Part shown: in pieces, positions 22,879-34,900 of the stretch
How positions within the stretch are numbered: the first letter of the stretch is position 1
Layout of the letters: each line of letters begins with the position of its first letter
DNA from: Cystobasidiopsis lactophilus
Lineage: Eukaryota; Basidiomycota; Agaricostilbomycetes; Agaricostilbales; Chionosphaeraceae
DNA: 64,000 nt
Assembly: GCA_001599975.1 (NCBI GenBank)
Contig: BCIO01000001.1
Coordinates: 868,001-932,000 of the forward strand
Reading direction: 5' to 3'
The notes under the pieces: model-generated
What the model saw: the letters and a program-made list of their open reading frames with translations, nothing else
Databases searched by the model: none
What the model was told of the DNA's origin: nothing
Translations under genes and position numbers: made by a program

Positions 22879-24241
22879 ATGACCGCTTTACCACTAGGCC
22901 CAGTGCCAGCCCTGCCCCCATGCTTCTACGTCGACACTAGACGTCTGGAGCCCGCGCTGGACGCAGATGGCGGCTACATCATCCCCTTGCGGCAAATCTT
23001 ACACAATCGGCGGTAGGTGGTCGACATCTCTGTTTACGCTAGCTTAGTTTGTGCTTGAGCAGCGCTGGTGCGGGTCTATCGCGGCTGGAAAGAGCTGCTG
23101 AGCGAATGGCAGCGCTCTGGGGAGCCACGCTCACCTTCGACATGGTCTGCACCCTCAGGTTTATCGAAGTGTGCTTGGTCTACCTGCACTTGCCATCCGC
23201 TACACCCCGGCAGATCAGATATAGAAAGACTGTGCTGAGGAATTTGCACGGGGAGCACTGGGGGCACCTTCTGTGGTTGCACTACCGCCAGGTTCGTTCT
23301 GTCTTCTCTGATCTAGACTTCTTGACCCGCTCATCCTCCGTGTTCAGCGCCTTGCTTTGTCCATTCCCACGCAGCCCGTCAACCCAGATTGGGTCTATTG
23401 GCTCTTTGCCTCCGGCACCTTTCTTTCGGAGCTCACCACCGGCCACATTGACCTTTCCCTTTTCGCCTATGTCTTACACGTCTTCATCAACGCTCAGCAA
23501 GGTCTCCTTCCTCCCCACCCTCTCCTTGGCCAGGCGCTCCCGAGGCTGCCAAACCCTGCTCGAGTCCTTCCCCTCCTCCTCCAGCCCGACTACGACTGGG
23601 ACCATCCCCCCATTCCTAACCACCTCTTGGTTCGAAGTCTTCGACCACCTTTTGCTATCCCTACCCCTGCTCCGGCTCCAGCTCCACCAATGTTGCCGTT
23701 TGGCCTGCCCGCCTTCCTCTTCCGACCACGTCGTCTCCCTCTGCTTGCTCCTCCAACCCAGCCGGTTCAATCCACTGGTGCTCTTCCGGCCCTCGCAACC
23801 ATTACTGGTCATCTACCCGCAGCCACAGCGCAGCTGCCAGCCGGACCCGAAGAAACCGAAGGGGCCACCTCCCACGAGAACGCCACAAGTCCAGTAGAGG
23901 AGGAGGAGGAGGAGCAGGAGGAAGAGGAGCAGGAGGAGCAGGAGGAGCAGGAAATTGATAGACGGCACTTTCCTGAAGTAGGAACAGAGCAGATTGGGCA
24001 GGACGAAGTCGGTCAAGCAAGCGAAGAGGAGATGACTAGGAACAGCGGCGAGGAGGCGTCCACTGGACACAAAGATCAAGTGCGACCCGACTCTACAATC
24101 CTTGTGGAGCCACAGCTGATCGCATTGCAGGATCCACAGGCTGATTCCGGTGGCGCTCCGCGTACAAGTGCGTCCACGGCAGCCGGAGACGGCTCGAGCT
24201 CATCGGCTTCGGCCGCTGCGTACGTCGGCGAGACCTGTTAG
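22879..24241 (+). CDS. Unrecognised protein with Pro-rich and Glu-rich tail
   Basis: At least three exons join in one frame. The first ends ADGGYIIPLRQILHNRR (donor GTAGGT at 23013). The second (23063-23291) gives LERAAERMAALWGATLTFDM and a predicted helical domain ending HWGHLLWLHYR. The third (23375-24241) starts PVNPDWVYWLFASGTFLSEL and passes into a Pro/Leu-rich region, a Glu/Gln run and a Ser/Ala-rich end. Hydrophobic stretches lie in exons 2 and 3, but no clear transmembrane topology can be given. The frame is open upstream of the ATG at 22879 as far as 22795, so another 5' exon is likely. No family recognised. Direct repeats lie on both sides. Confidence 0.55.
23896..23953 (+). repeat. 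GAG/CAG trinucleotide low-complexity tract in coding sequence
   Basis: An imperfect GAG and CAG run within the last exon of the preceding entry, encoding a Glu/Gln stretch. Likely length-variable between strains. Confidence 0.85.
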
Positions 24242-25822
24242 TAATGATAGGGCAGTGGTTTTCTCCAAAGATTGTGTTTTTCAAACGCTCGCTTGTAAGG
24301 CTTTCTGGGCACATGAACATTTGTCCACTTGTACCTTGCTTCACGTTGCATTGACTTCTCAACTTGAACGATCTTCATAGCAAAATGCCATATTGACTAA
24401 CGAAAACCCGCCCGAGACCGCCTAAAGTCGACCGCAGCCCTGCCGGTGGCAAATCCAATAAGAGATCAAGGTCAGATGGCTTGACATGATCGCCGCTCCC
24501 ATGACTTTCACCACTTTTCAAGCGATATGATGCTTTTCACGCTCTCAGAAGACCGCCACCTCAGACCCACTAAGTAAATTCGGCTTCGGAGGAGGGTTCA
24601 CCTGATTCCACCAATCCTTGGACCTATAAGCTCACGTGTGATCTTTAAAATAATGCTCTCTCTCTCTCTTTAAACGTCCCAGAACATGCTGCAGACAGAG
24701 GAATTCGACGAGACTCCTGCTTTGCTTCTCTCATGCTGTCGAGGCTCCTGGTTCGGGGACTGCTTCACATGCTGGGCTTTGCTTTCTTGATCCGAGCAAT
24801 ACTCGCTCGTTTTCTCTGCCTTGCTTGAACTGCAAAATTGTCGAGTAGCAGGAACCAAAAAAAAGGGTAGAGAGGACTGGTGAAGAACAGGTTTAAGGAG
24901 GGCAACCAGCTTTCGCGAGGCGCAGGGGACTTAAGGTCTACGACCTCGGGGCAAACAACAGGGCTCGAGCCCAGGTTTGGTTATCCGAGGCCCCTTGCGG
25001 GAGTGCTACAGCGATTGATCAAGGACCACGCACAAAATGGTCAACAGCATTTCAAGATAACCCTCGGGCTGCGTTTGATCTCCAATTCAACGCGAAAGCT
25101 GGTTCTGCTACGCTAATGATACTGCAAAATCGGCCTACGTGATGCTGTGCAAATTGTGGGGTTACCGTTTGCCAAAGCCGTTGGCCGCTTCAGTAACGGG
25201 TTGGGTTTTGCGCTCTGCTTCTTCTGTCGCTCACCATCACTTTTAGGCGAGCACTTTGGTATCTGTTGGTTTAGATGATGGCGTATATTTCGCAGCACGC
25301 AGCATTCCATTTCTCGGTGGTGGCGTAACGGCCGACACTCTTCTCTCTGAGCGGCTTTGTTTACTCGATGAGCCGGCATAACACCTTCACCTTTTGATGC
25401 GAACTTGATTTATCTCTCTCGGGTGTGTTCTGCCGCTTTGTATGGGGTGTAGCTCAGCTTGACTCACGCCTGCCCGACGAGCTTTTCAATTTCTAGTGCA
25501 TTTCAGATGTTCGTGCATTTCGGCTACTGATATAATTCGTTTGGAAATCAGGGGAGTTTGGGGACAATGGGAGAGGCTCATATACAGCTTTGATTCGCGC
25601 CGCCGCCACCGCTCGAATCCACGCCATCACCCAAAAGCCTGGGCTGAACCAATATCGCCTCGTCGCCTTCGCTCGCAATGTTACAGTAAATTCTTGTAAG
25701 ACAATATTTGCAGCTTAAGAATGATAGTTCCTCGTGAAAGAAGTTGTGGTCAACGCGCCGTTGCAGAAATATGAAGGCCAAGGGCCAATACGGACACGGG
25801 TAGCTGCTCACATCGTCCACAA
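24242..25822. other. Gene-poor 1.6-kb stretch containing repeat copy B
   Basis: Lies between the 3' end of an unrecognised gene and the 3' end of CWF19, so two 3' UTRs converge here. It holds a short CT run at 24654-24669 and repeat copy B. No gene, RNA gene or mobile-element protein remnant was recognised. Confidence 0.45.
24850..25500 (+). repeat. Diverged direct repeat, copy B
   Basis: Partner of copy A about 3.8 kb upstream, same orientation. Shared blocks include CAGCTTTCGCGAGG, GGGCTCGAGCCCAGG (a 12-bp palindrome at 24961-24972), CGAGGCCCC, TTCAACGCGAAAGCTGGTTC, and a weaker TCTCTC-GTGTGTTCTGC block near 25410-25440. It may begin as early as 24730. The interval between copies carries one gene and no replication or integration protein. 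Confidence 0.6.
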
Positions 25823-28576
25823 TCACTCTCCGCCGCTGGGCAACATTGTCGTCCAGTCATACTGACTGTAGCTATGCCGGAACTCCTTGACGCGAGCCGA
25901 ATCTTGAGACGCTTCGATGCGCCGAGGCTTCCTCCACCGCCGCGGCTCGACTTCGAGCAGGTTGCCCAGAATCTCCGCGCCGAACCACCTGTGCAGAATA
26001 CGAGAGCGCTTTTAGATTGAGATCGGTCTCAGAAAGAAAGTGCCGCGCCTTTCAAACTTGCCGCCGCCCTTCTCGCCCTCATCCAAGCCAAACGCCTCCT
26101 CTTCAGCCTGCTGCGTGCCATCGTGCCCTTCAATGACATGGCCATACCCTCTCTCGCCTGTGAACACAAAATTAGGCTTCAAGACACAGGGTTTGTAGGG
26201 GTTCGACGCAAGCACACCTTTGTAATCGAAGCACACCATAAAGTATGGGAGCTCGGGCACCAAGCTGCGCCGGAGTCCGCCCGGCCGCTTAGAGAAGTCG
26301 ACCAAGCGCTTGTTGGAGGACCACTCGGATTCAGCCATCAAGATAGCTTCCTGTGTGCGTCAGCGAACTGCAAAGTTAGGCTCGGACCACATTGATAGCA
26401 AGAGGGTAACGCACCCTGAAGTATGCCGGCGCATCGTCGTAAATCTTCCAGGGCACCGGCACGCACTCGATGTACGAGTGGCGCTGGCCTTTGAGCGAGA
26501 TAACGGTTTCGTAGAAGATGACGCCCCGCTCCTGGGCGGCGAACATCTTGGTGAGCGTTTTCATGAAGTTCTATGAAATGTGAGGGTCACTGAGAACTGT
26601 AATTCTCTACTCCAAACCAACGAACACACCTTTGTCTCCTCCCAAGTATCGTCGTCGCCGTCCAAGCTGCTGAGTTGGTGGCCCAAGGGCACGATGTAGC
26701 AGTGGCCGTCCACCAAGCCTTCGTAGCGAGGCAAAGCCAGGTAAGTGCGGGTACCCAGAGCAATCATGGGCATAGCCGGAGGCACGGTCGAGGTCTCTGT
26801 GTCTTGGTAGCAGAACTGACACGAGTCCAAGATCCGCTTCGTCTTGGCGAAGTCTGTTCACATGTGAAGACTGGACATCAGCGAACGATTGATCGACGAA
26901 GCGATATCACACGCTAACCTTGAATGGCAAACAGCCGCTTCTGGTCGGCCGTCTTTTGCTTCTTGCGGGCGAGCTTCTCAACCTCCTCGTCCATGTAGTC
27001 CAGATCATTCCTGAACGCGTTGTCCTTGGAGATCCGGGAAGCAAGCTCGTCGTTCATGTTCTTGATCTCCGACGCGCCACCGCCAAAGCGCTCCTCGCGC
27101 ACCAAATCCTCCAAGGTGGTGGAATCGTCATCGATGTTGTACCGCAAGACCTCGCCGGTCTTGACGTCCCGGCTGTCGAAGAACTTCTCCTTGTTCCTCT
27201 TCCGCTTACCTCCTGCCCCAGCTGCAGAGTCGGAGGGGGCGGAAGTGCCCAAGTCGTACAGCCTTCCCCGGCCGTCCAGCGAGGGCAGCACGCGCACTTC
27301 GGTCCTCGGCTCGTCGTCTTGGTTCTGGGATGCCAAAGGGTAGTTCTGGGAGATGGCGAGCTCGGCCTCGTACTCCTTTTCTAGGGCCAAAGTCGCCTCC
27401 GAGCCGTCGTCCATCAGCTTGGCCTTGAGCACCTTGGCCTGCAAGCGATTCAGGGCGTCTTGGTCCAGCGGCTTCTTGCCGAACGAAGGCGCGGAAGGAG
27501 GTTTGTTAGGGTCATGGGTCGGGTCTCGGTTGAGGTACGACGTTTTGGAGCCGATGGGAGGGGTGAAGACGGATGGGATGGGAGTGGAAGGTTTGGGTGT
27601 GCCAAAGCGAGAGGAAGTGGCCGACTCTGAGGTGCGAATCTCAGCTCCTCCAGAAGCTCCACCAGCGGGCACGTCAATGGCTCCTGGCCGCTTGAAAGAC
27701 TGGCGGGAGGAAGGCCGGGAGAGGGGTTCTTCGTTGATCAAGATGCGCTTGGCCACCGGCCTCCTGATCTCCCGCCCAAACTCGTCCACCTCGGCGGCAT
27801 TGTTGGAGGAGTTTTGGGAGGAGGCCAGCTGGGGGTTGGCCCGCTCGTCCAGCACGCGGCGCTCCTCCAAGGCGTCCTCGAAGTCGTCGAGGCTCGAGTA
27901 CCGCTCCAGAGCTACCTCTCGCACGCTCTTGCCCTCTTCCTCGGCCGCCTCGTACACCCGCTTGAGCTTGGTCATGCGCCAGGAGCTGCCCGCCGAACCG
28001 GGCTCGACCTTCTTCCTCCCCCCAGCCTCCACCGGGGCACTGGACGTGGCTGGTTGGGCCTTTTGGTAGCCGTCCTCCCCATAGATGGACCGGTTGAGCT
28101 CGCCGCGAGCCATTTTGGTCTGACCTCACATTTTGAGCGCTTCGACTTTCGACATTGAGCGGACCCAAACTCACGCCGTCCTTGGGTGGTTCCTTGATTG
28201 GCTTTTGCTTTGTAGCTCCTAGGGACGAGAAGAAGTCGCCTGAGCCAGCCTCGCCGCCGCCGAAGCCCTGGGTGAAGTCCTCCCTCTCGAGTTTGGATCG
28301 AGGGTCGAAAGTCGAGCTGGTGCCCGGTGCATTGTCGGCGTGGGCGCCCCAGCGGGACGTCGCACCAAGCCAGTCATGTCTCTGAGGCGCGGTAGGGGCA
28401 GAAGTGATGGAGAGGGACTTGGAGGTGGGGATGTTATCGACGGCGGCGGCGACGGTCTTGGAGGGCGCCTCGACCCACTCGTCCTGGTCGTCGTCGTCGA
28501 CAACGCGAGTCCTCTCGCCTTTGAGAGAGCCAGACTTGTGCTTCTTGCTGCTGTGCTTCTTGTCCTTGGAGCCCAT
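25823..28576 (-). CDS. CWF19: Cwf19-like spliceosome / debranching factor
   Basis: Cwf19 family protein; relatives join the late spliceosome and aid lariat debranching (Drn1/Cwf19). The first exon, MGSKDKKHSSKKHKSGSLKG, is a Lys/Ser-rich start. A long exon beginning KMARGELNRSIYGEDGYQKA carries the coiled-coil middle region. The C-terminal CwfJ domains follow: DSCQFCYQDTE (zinc-binding Cys pair), GLVDGHCYIVPLGHQLSSLD (HIT-like histidines), GQRHSYIECVPVPW and PYFMVCFDYKGYGHVIEG. The last exon ends QYDWTTMLPSGGE with the stop at 25823-25825. Order and motifs are complete, so the gene looks intact. It is divergent from PRE7 with only 64 bp between start codons. Confidence 0.93.
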
Positions 28577-28640
28577 AACTGTTTGGTCGAGCGAGCGCGA
28601 GCGTGCGTGGCTCGAAGGCCTGAGGAGCACCAGCCAAAAG
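28577..28640. promoter_or_regulatory. 64-bp divergent promoter between CWF19 and PRE7
   Basis: The two start codons are separated by 64 bases, which must hold the 5' UTRs and core elements of both genes unless transcription starts inside the opposite gene. No TATA box is visible. Confidence 0.6.
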
Positions 28641-29765
28641 ATGTCGGCAACCCAGCACAGATTCGACCCGTACAGTGGTGCGCAGTGTGCTTCTAGGATA
28701 TGGTACATGGGCTGACAGACAGGCGCAGACAACGGCGGGACCATCGTGCGTGTTCATTCGGGCTTGACGTTCTCGCCCAGCTTCTGACGCTCATTGACAG
28801 GTCGCTGTGTCCTCTGGTGAGTGCCTGCGTAGCTCTGGTTCATGGGACTGTATCTAACTGCGCCTGACAGCCTCATTCGCCATTGTCGCCGCCGACACCC
28901 GGCAAAGCGAGGGCTACTCCATCCAGTGCGTGCGACTCGCCTTCTGGACTTGCTCCTGTTCTCACGCCGTTTGTTGCGCACAGGACCCGCTACCAGCCGC
29001 GCGTGCACCAGCTCACAGACCGGGTCGCAGTAGCCATCCAGGGCTTCATGGCCGACGCCAACGCCTTGCTCAAGAACCTCAAGATGCGAATAGACGTGCG
29101 CGGCCCTTGTCCCTCTTCATCTCTTCCACTCCCTGAGGTGGTGCGTATGGGGCTGCACAGTGGTACTATCACACACACCAAAAGCTGCCCGACTTGCAGG
29201 CCATCGCAAGGCTCATCCACACCATGCTCTATGGCAAACGCTTCTTCCCTTACTATGCATAGTGCGTTTGATTCCCTTGCATCAATGCCCAAGAGCTGAT
29301 GGTCGTCCCATCCGAATGCACAGCGTGATTCTGGGCGGCATTGACCGCGATGGGACGGGCGCCGTCTACTCCTTCGACCCGGTGGGCAGCTACGAGCGAG
29401 AGTCGTGTCGGTGCGCCGGCGCCGCCCAGTCTCTGGTCCAGCCTTTCCTAGACAACCAGGTTCGTCGGCCTCCTCTTGTTCTATCTTAAGAAGAAGGTTT
29501 GATTTTGTGCCACGAACAGGTCAACGGCAAGAACATCGTGCCCGACCCGTCTGACCCCAACTCGCTCAAGCCGGTCGAGTTCGGCGAGCGCTCCAACCTG
29601 CCCTTAGGCAAGGTGCTCTCCTTGATCCAAGACGCCTACTCGGGCGCGACCGAGCGCCACATCGCCGTCGGCGACGGCCTCGAGCTGCTCGTCATCAAGG
29701 CGCCGGAAACTGCGGACGGGGTGGTCACCATGGACATCCTTAGGAGACCACTCAAACGGGATTAA
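28641..29765 (+). CDS. PRE7: 20S proteasome subunit beta-6
   Basis: Non-catalytic beta subunit of the 20S core particle. Six or more exons. Removal of short introns gives [18 protein letters not shown], then [88 protein letters not shown] and [17 protein letters not shown]. The SFDPVGSY and LDNQV motifs separate beta-6 (yeast Pre7, human PSMB1) from other beta subunits. Several exons are under 60 nt. Length is normal for the family. Confidence 0.93.
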
Positions 29766-29937
29766 ACGTTGCATTCTCGAGACACACCCACATTTGATGA
29801 CACTTCCATAAATTGCGATGAATCCCCTCGCGCCCCCGGCCGGTTCTTTCGAGTCGTCCATCCCCATCGTCTCGATTTGGCCCTTCTTGAGCTAAGCTTT
29901 CAAGAGAGATCACAAGACAAGAGTCTCTCTTTACCGA

Positions 29938-31719
29938 ATGAGCACGGAGCTGCCTGGCCAGATGCGCGCAATTGTTTTGGAGAAGGCGGAGGGCAAGCCC
30001 GGCCAGGTCTACCACCCCGCCACCGTCAAGCAGGTTGACACTCCCAAAGTATGCACACTTGACCTCACATTAGCTCGTCGTCGTGAGCTAAAACGAGGTG
30101 GGACATATAGCCCAAGGAAGGCGAGGTCTTGGTCCACCTGTCGGCCGCTGCTTTCAACCACAGGCGAGTTCTTGTAGCAACCCCTACCACAGGCGGACTG
30201 TCCTAATGTGCATCCATACGGAACTGCAGAGATCTATTTATCCGTCAGAGTGAGGGCCCCTACACTCCCAAGCCAAAGATCCTCTCTGACTTGCTCCCTC
30301 ACAGGTCTATAGTGAGCCTCGGTTACCACATTTGTGTTCTCCAAAAGTCTCATGATTGCGGTGTGAAGTCCCGGTATCACTTTCCGTGAGTCCAGTCCAT
30401 TGGACCTCCGCAGTGGGCGGCAACCTGATGTGTCATCATGTTCACCAGCATCCATTCTGGGAGCGGACGGTGTTGGCAAAGTAGTGGCACCTTCCACCTC
30501 CTCCTACATTGGCAAGAAGGTCATGTTGGCGCCGGCCGAGGGTTGGGAGAAGGACCCGCTCGGACCAGACGTGGCCGACAACATTTTTATCCTTGGCGGC
30601 GTCAAAGGCACGCAAGGGCGCGGCACTTTTGCAGAGTACATCGTCGTGCCCGAGAGCAAGCTAACGGAGAGCCCGCCGCACTTGTCCGACGTTGAAGCGG
30701 CCGCTTTTCCCCTTGGCGGCTTGACGGCCTACCGGGCTGTGTTCACGAAAGCCGGCGTGCAAAAGGGCCAGAACGTACTCATCACTGGCATTGGAGGGGG
30801 CGTGGCCCTCCAGGCTTTGCAGTTTGTTGTTGCTGCTGGTGCGCTCATTCCGACACAAAAGAGCTCGTGGAAGCTCATTGATGTTGTCTCGTGGCTTTAA
30901 ACAGGAGCCAAGGTTTGGGTCACTAGTGGCTCGGCAGACAAGATCGAGTCCGCCAAGAAGCTCGGAGCGGAGGGTGGCGTTTCCTACAAAGATGGTGTGG
31001 ACTCATTCCTTTTTGGAAGCTACCTCCTGGCTCACCGTTAGCGGGTATCAATTCCAAAACCTTCAGAGAAATGGGCAGTTGAACTGGCCAAGCTGTTGCC
31101 CAAAGATCGCCCCTACCTCGAGTGCGTGTCTAATTTAATCCTCAGCTCGATATGCGCCCAGAGCGACTCCTGTCACTTGGTAGTGCTGTCATCGACAGCG
31201 GAGGTGGAAAAATTGCACTGCAGGTGGCCAAGGTGCTCAAGCAAGGTGGAACTATCGTTGCTTTTGGAAGGTAAGCACGGTTTCTTTGGGGCGCCTCAAT
31301 GACCATCCTGCTAACGGCGTTTCAAACAGCACCACCGGTCAAGATTTTACTCTTAATAGTGCGTCAAAATTCTGGGAGAAGCGTCAAGCAGCATTTCTGA
31401 AAATGTTGGGCAGTGGCGAATGTCCTCCGCAACCAAGACTTCAAAACGTCGACGATGGGTTCCACCGCTGAGTTCTTCGACGCCGTGGAGTTCCTTAAAG
31501 AGCACAAGATCAAACCGGTGGTCGATATCGTCCTCAATGGCCTCAACGAGGCAGAGCAAGGGTTCGAGATCATGAAGAAGGGTGCGTTTAATTTGCCCTC
31601 GCTGTCTGGCTTTGGCCGGTTGGACCGAGTCTAACCTTTTGATAATGTAACCAGGCTCTCAGTTTGGCAAGATTGTCATCGACTTGTCGAAGGAAAGCTC
31701 CGCGTCCAGCAAGTTGTAG
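29938..31719 (+). CDS. Zinc-type alcohol dehydrogenase-like / quinone oxidoreductase (MDR superfamily)
   Basis: Medium-chain dehydrogenase/reductase, NAD(P)-dependent. The N-terminal GroES-like part reads MRAIVLEKAEGKPGQVYHPA, with EVLVHLSAAAFNHRDLFIR and LGADGVGKVV. The Rossmann part shows NVLITGIGGGVALQALQFV, a nucleotide-binding glycine motif, then AKVWVTSGSADKIESAKKLG, DAVIDSGGG and GGTIVAFGSTTG. Catalytic-zinc cysteines are not apparent, so this looks like the zinc-free quinone-reductase-like branch, despite the usual fungal name. The C-terminus EIMKKGSQFGKIVIDL is typical. At least eight introns; the 5' exons near 30180-30470 are the least certain. Confidence 0.87.
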
Positions 31720-31941
31720 GGAGCCCGGAAGCCGTGGTGGCAAATGATTCCAGAAGCCCCATGAAATGCTGTCGCTTCTTAGCCTCAAACCCAATGAGAG
31801 ATGCATGCCATGAATTTAGCACAGCCGGGCGAAACAAAACAAACCCTCCGACCCAGCATCTCACCGACGCTGACGAAGCGCTCAGAGCACAAGGTCGAGA
31901 AAGTTCGCTCTTCCGCCATCCGCCACAGTTGTTTTGCGAGG

Positions 31942-34900
31942 ATGCAGCCCCTGTTCTCTGGCCTTTCTCGGCCTCAGCGGCAGATAAACCTCGCAGGCGC
32001 CCAGCGCCGCACGGTCGACGCGAAAGAAGCCCGACTTCAACGACAAGAGCTGGCGACAGCAAATGCCTCGGCCCTCGCAATCCAAAAGACCTGGCGCTCC
32101 GCTGCGTCGCGGCATCGTACCAAGCAGGGATGGGCAGAGGCTTTCGATGGGCTGGGCGGCGTGTCGCTCGAAACTCTGCAGCCGGCCACGGCCCTTCTTC
32201 TAGCCTCGACGCCGACGAGCACAGGCGAGGACCTCCGCCGCTACGCCAAGTGGTCGGCTGCGGTCATGACTGCCAAGATGCTGTTTGCTCCGTACCAGAG
32301 CCTAGACCGAATCGGCGTAGAGCGTTGGTCTCGCCTGATGCTCCGGATGGCCAGCACGCTCCTTCGCTTCGCGGTCAACTCTCCTGAGTAAGCTAGAGGC
32401 GATTGCCAGCCCAACATGCTAATTTCTCATCACGTCTAGAGCACCGCAAATACCACTTTTCTTGGAGATCGTCAAGCAGCTAGCCGACCATCAAAAGTAT
32501 CCGCCTGCCCACCGAGCTCAGGCCGAAGCGTTGCTCGCCTACCTCGTCTTCCAGCAGAACCTATACGCCCAACTTAGAAAAGTCATCCTGTCGATCCCAC
32601 TAGAGAGAAAAAGCAACCCTGCCCTGCCCTCCGTCGTCGCCCTCGCCCTGCTGCCGTTCAAGGTGAACATGGCCGGCCTAGAAAGCCTGCTGCCTTCTTT
32701 CACATTAGACTTTCTCGCCATTCCTCTCCTCCTCAACCGACTTCCCAGCGCATCTATCTCGCTGCTCGCCTCGTCTTTCCCACATCAGCTCCTTCTGGCT
32801 GCTTTTGCGGCCTCGGCCACCATTCCACAGGTGCCACCAGAACGAGCTGTCCACCTTTTGGGCACCCTCTTGCCCCTTTTGGAGCCTCGAATATCCAGTT
32901 TCGCCAACGCCAACAGCTTGATTGGCTATTTGCAGCTCCTCATCGCCTGCGTCAATCAAATCCCGACTTCTCTGTTTTCCGCCATCGCCAAGGGCAAGGG
33001 CAAGTCCAAGTCCCATCCGGACGACATGGAGATCGATCAAGAGCCGACTCCTTTGCCCCGTACCTCGGCGTCGTACGACCCAAAGACACTCAATCAAGTC
33101 AAGAAGCTCTACTCGGCTTCCCACCTCGAGTCGATTTTGGCATCGTCTGCCCGCTTCTCCTCTTCCCCGAAATCAAGGCCCCTTCTCGGCACTTTTCTGG
33201 TCACCCTTCTGTCGGCGCTGCCAACTCGACCGCGGGAGGATGTTCTGACCTTACTGTTGTACAATCGGCACGGCGGCGGCGGATTCTTGCGAGAGATCTG
33301 GCGCGGCTGGCTGCGCTCAGGGGAGATCTGGAAGGAGCTGGCAGGAGGCAAAGGCAAGGAAGGCTGGCGCGACGTCACTCGGCTTCTCATCTCCAACCCT
33401 TCCCCGTCCGCAAGACAAGAGACGGAATGGCCCTTGCTCGTCCTTTTTATTCAGCTTTACTCCAGAATGCTGTTAAATTTGGGCGATGACGAATTCTACG
33501 CCACGGCTGGTTCGAGGGGCCAGCCCACCCGCAACCCGATCCTCTTGGACGAGATCAAGACCTTTTCCGAGCTGCTCTGCAACATTGCCTTTGCGCTATA
33601 CTGGAGCGACATGTCCATTCAAGATGTCAAGTGGGTCCTTCGCCTCGCTCTTGCCCCTCGTAATCCCCGCTGAGCCTCTTTTCGTAGGGTTCCTGGTGCA
33701 CCTCGTCTGACGGGCGAAGAGCTTCGAGCGCTGGTCCGCATCTTACTCGTGGCGATCCATGAGCGAGAGTACGTCGCCGCTCATTTTGCCTCGCCAAACG
33801 AATTGACTGACAGGCTTGCCCTTCCTTGCAGCTCTCGCAAGCAGTTCTTGCCGCCTGACCATTTCATTATGACGGGAGAATTTGAAGTCCAGAGCTTCAT
33901 CCAGACTGCACTGTGCGTCATCAATTTGGGTCGCCTCTTGGCTATGCTGATTTGCCGGGCATGTGCAGCATCGAGGACCAGCGCCTAGATGACGAAGCAG
34001 AGCAGCAAGAGCTCGGTGCGCGCAAGCCAGATTCCTCTTCTGATGACGACGAAGAGGCGGACGTGTCGCACCGGAACATGCACCGGCCCGCCGTCCGCAC
34101 CACTCGGGCGGCTTTGTCCCTTCGCCAAGTGGCGTTCATCAGTCCGCGGCTAGGCCTCTTGAACAACATTCCTTTCGTTCTGCCTTTCGACACTAGAGTT
34201 TCGGTCTTCAGACAGCTTGTCTTGAACGACAAAACCAAGCACGCCTCGCGATCCCAGTTTCATCGTTCGCGCGGCAACATGGCTCGAATCCGCCGCGGCC
34301 ACATTGCGGAAGACGGTTTCACCCACTTGCACAGCCTTGGCGCCCAAGGGTTGAAGCAACCTTTGCAGATCGAGTTCATCGACGCCCACGGCATTCCCGA
34401 GTCTGGGGTCGACGGTGGCGGCCTGTTCAAGGAGTTCCTGACGTGTGTTCCTTCGTTTAGTATCTCTTACGGCTTTTCTTTTTCTCACATATATCGCGCA
34501 GGTCTCTCGGGAAGGAGGCTTTCGACACCAACCGCGGCTTGTGGCGCAGCAACCAGAACCAAGAGGTGTACCCAGCAGCGCATGGCTATGCTCGAGAATG
34601 TGAGTGATTGACTGTCTGATGTCGACCGCCAGCTGAGACTGGCCTCCAGCGAACTCCTTGGAGTGGTACACCTTCCTGGGCCAAATCATCGGCAAGGCGC
34701 TCTACGAGGGCATTCTTGTGTCTGTGCCCTTCGCTGGATTCTTCCTGTCCAAATGGCTGGGCAAGTCGAGTTTCAGTGAGTGCCCTTCATGGATCCTCGC
34801 CCAGCGAACTGAATCTCGGCTGCTTTAGTCGACGACCTGGCCTCTCTGGACCCCGAGCTCTACAACGGGCTCGTTTATCTCAAGAACTATACTGGAGATG

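Noticed and set aside
22602-22880. Minus-strand frame resembling a basic DNA-binding protein
   Set aside because: Considered as a divergent mating-type-like partner of the gene at 22879, but no homeodomain or HMG signature is present on either strand.
21000-25500. Repeat pair as the terminal repeats of a retroelement
   Set aside because: No element-type protein lies between the copies, no end motif or target-site duplication was seen, and the copies are strongly diverged.
31801-31941. Earlier start for the Hul5-like gene
   Set aside because: In-frame Mets exist, but family members begin with the FSG-R-NLAG segment, which fits ATG at 31942.
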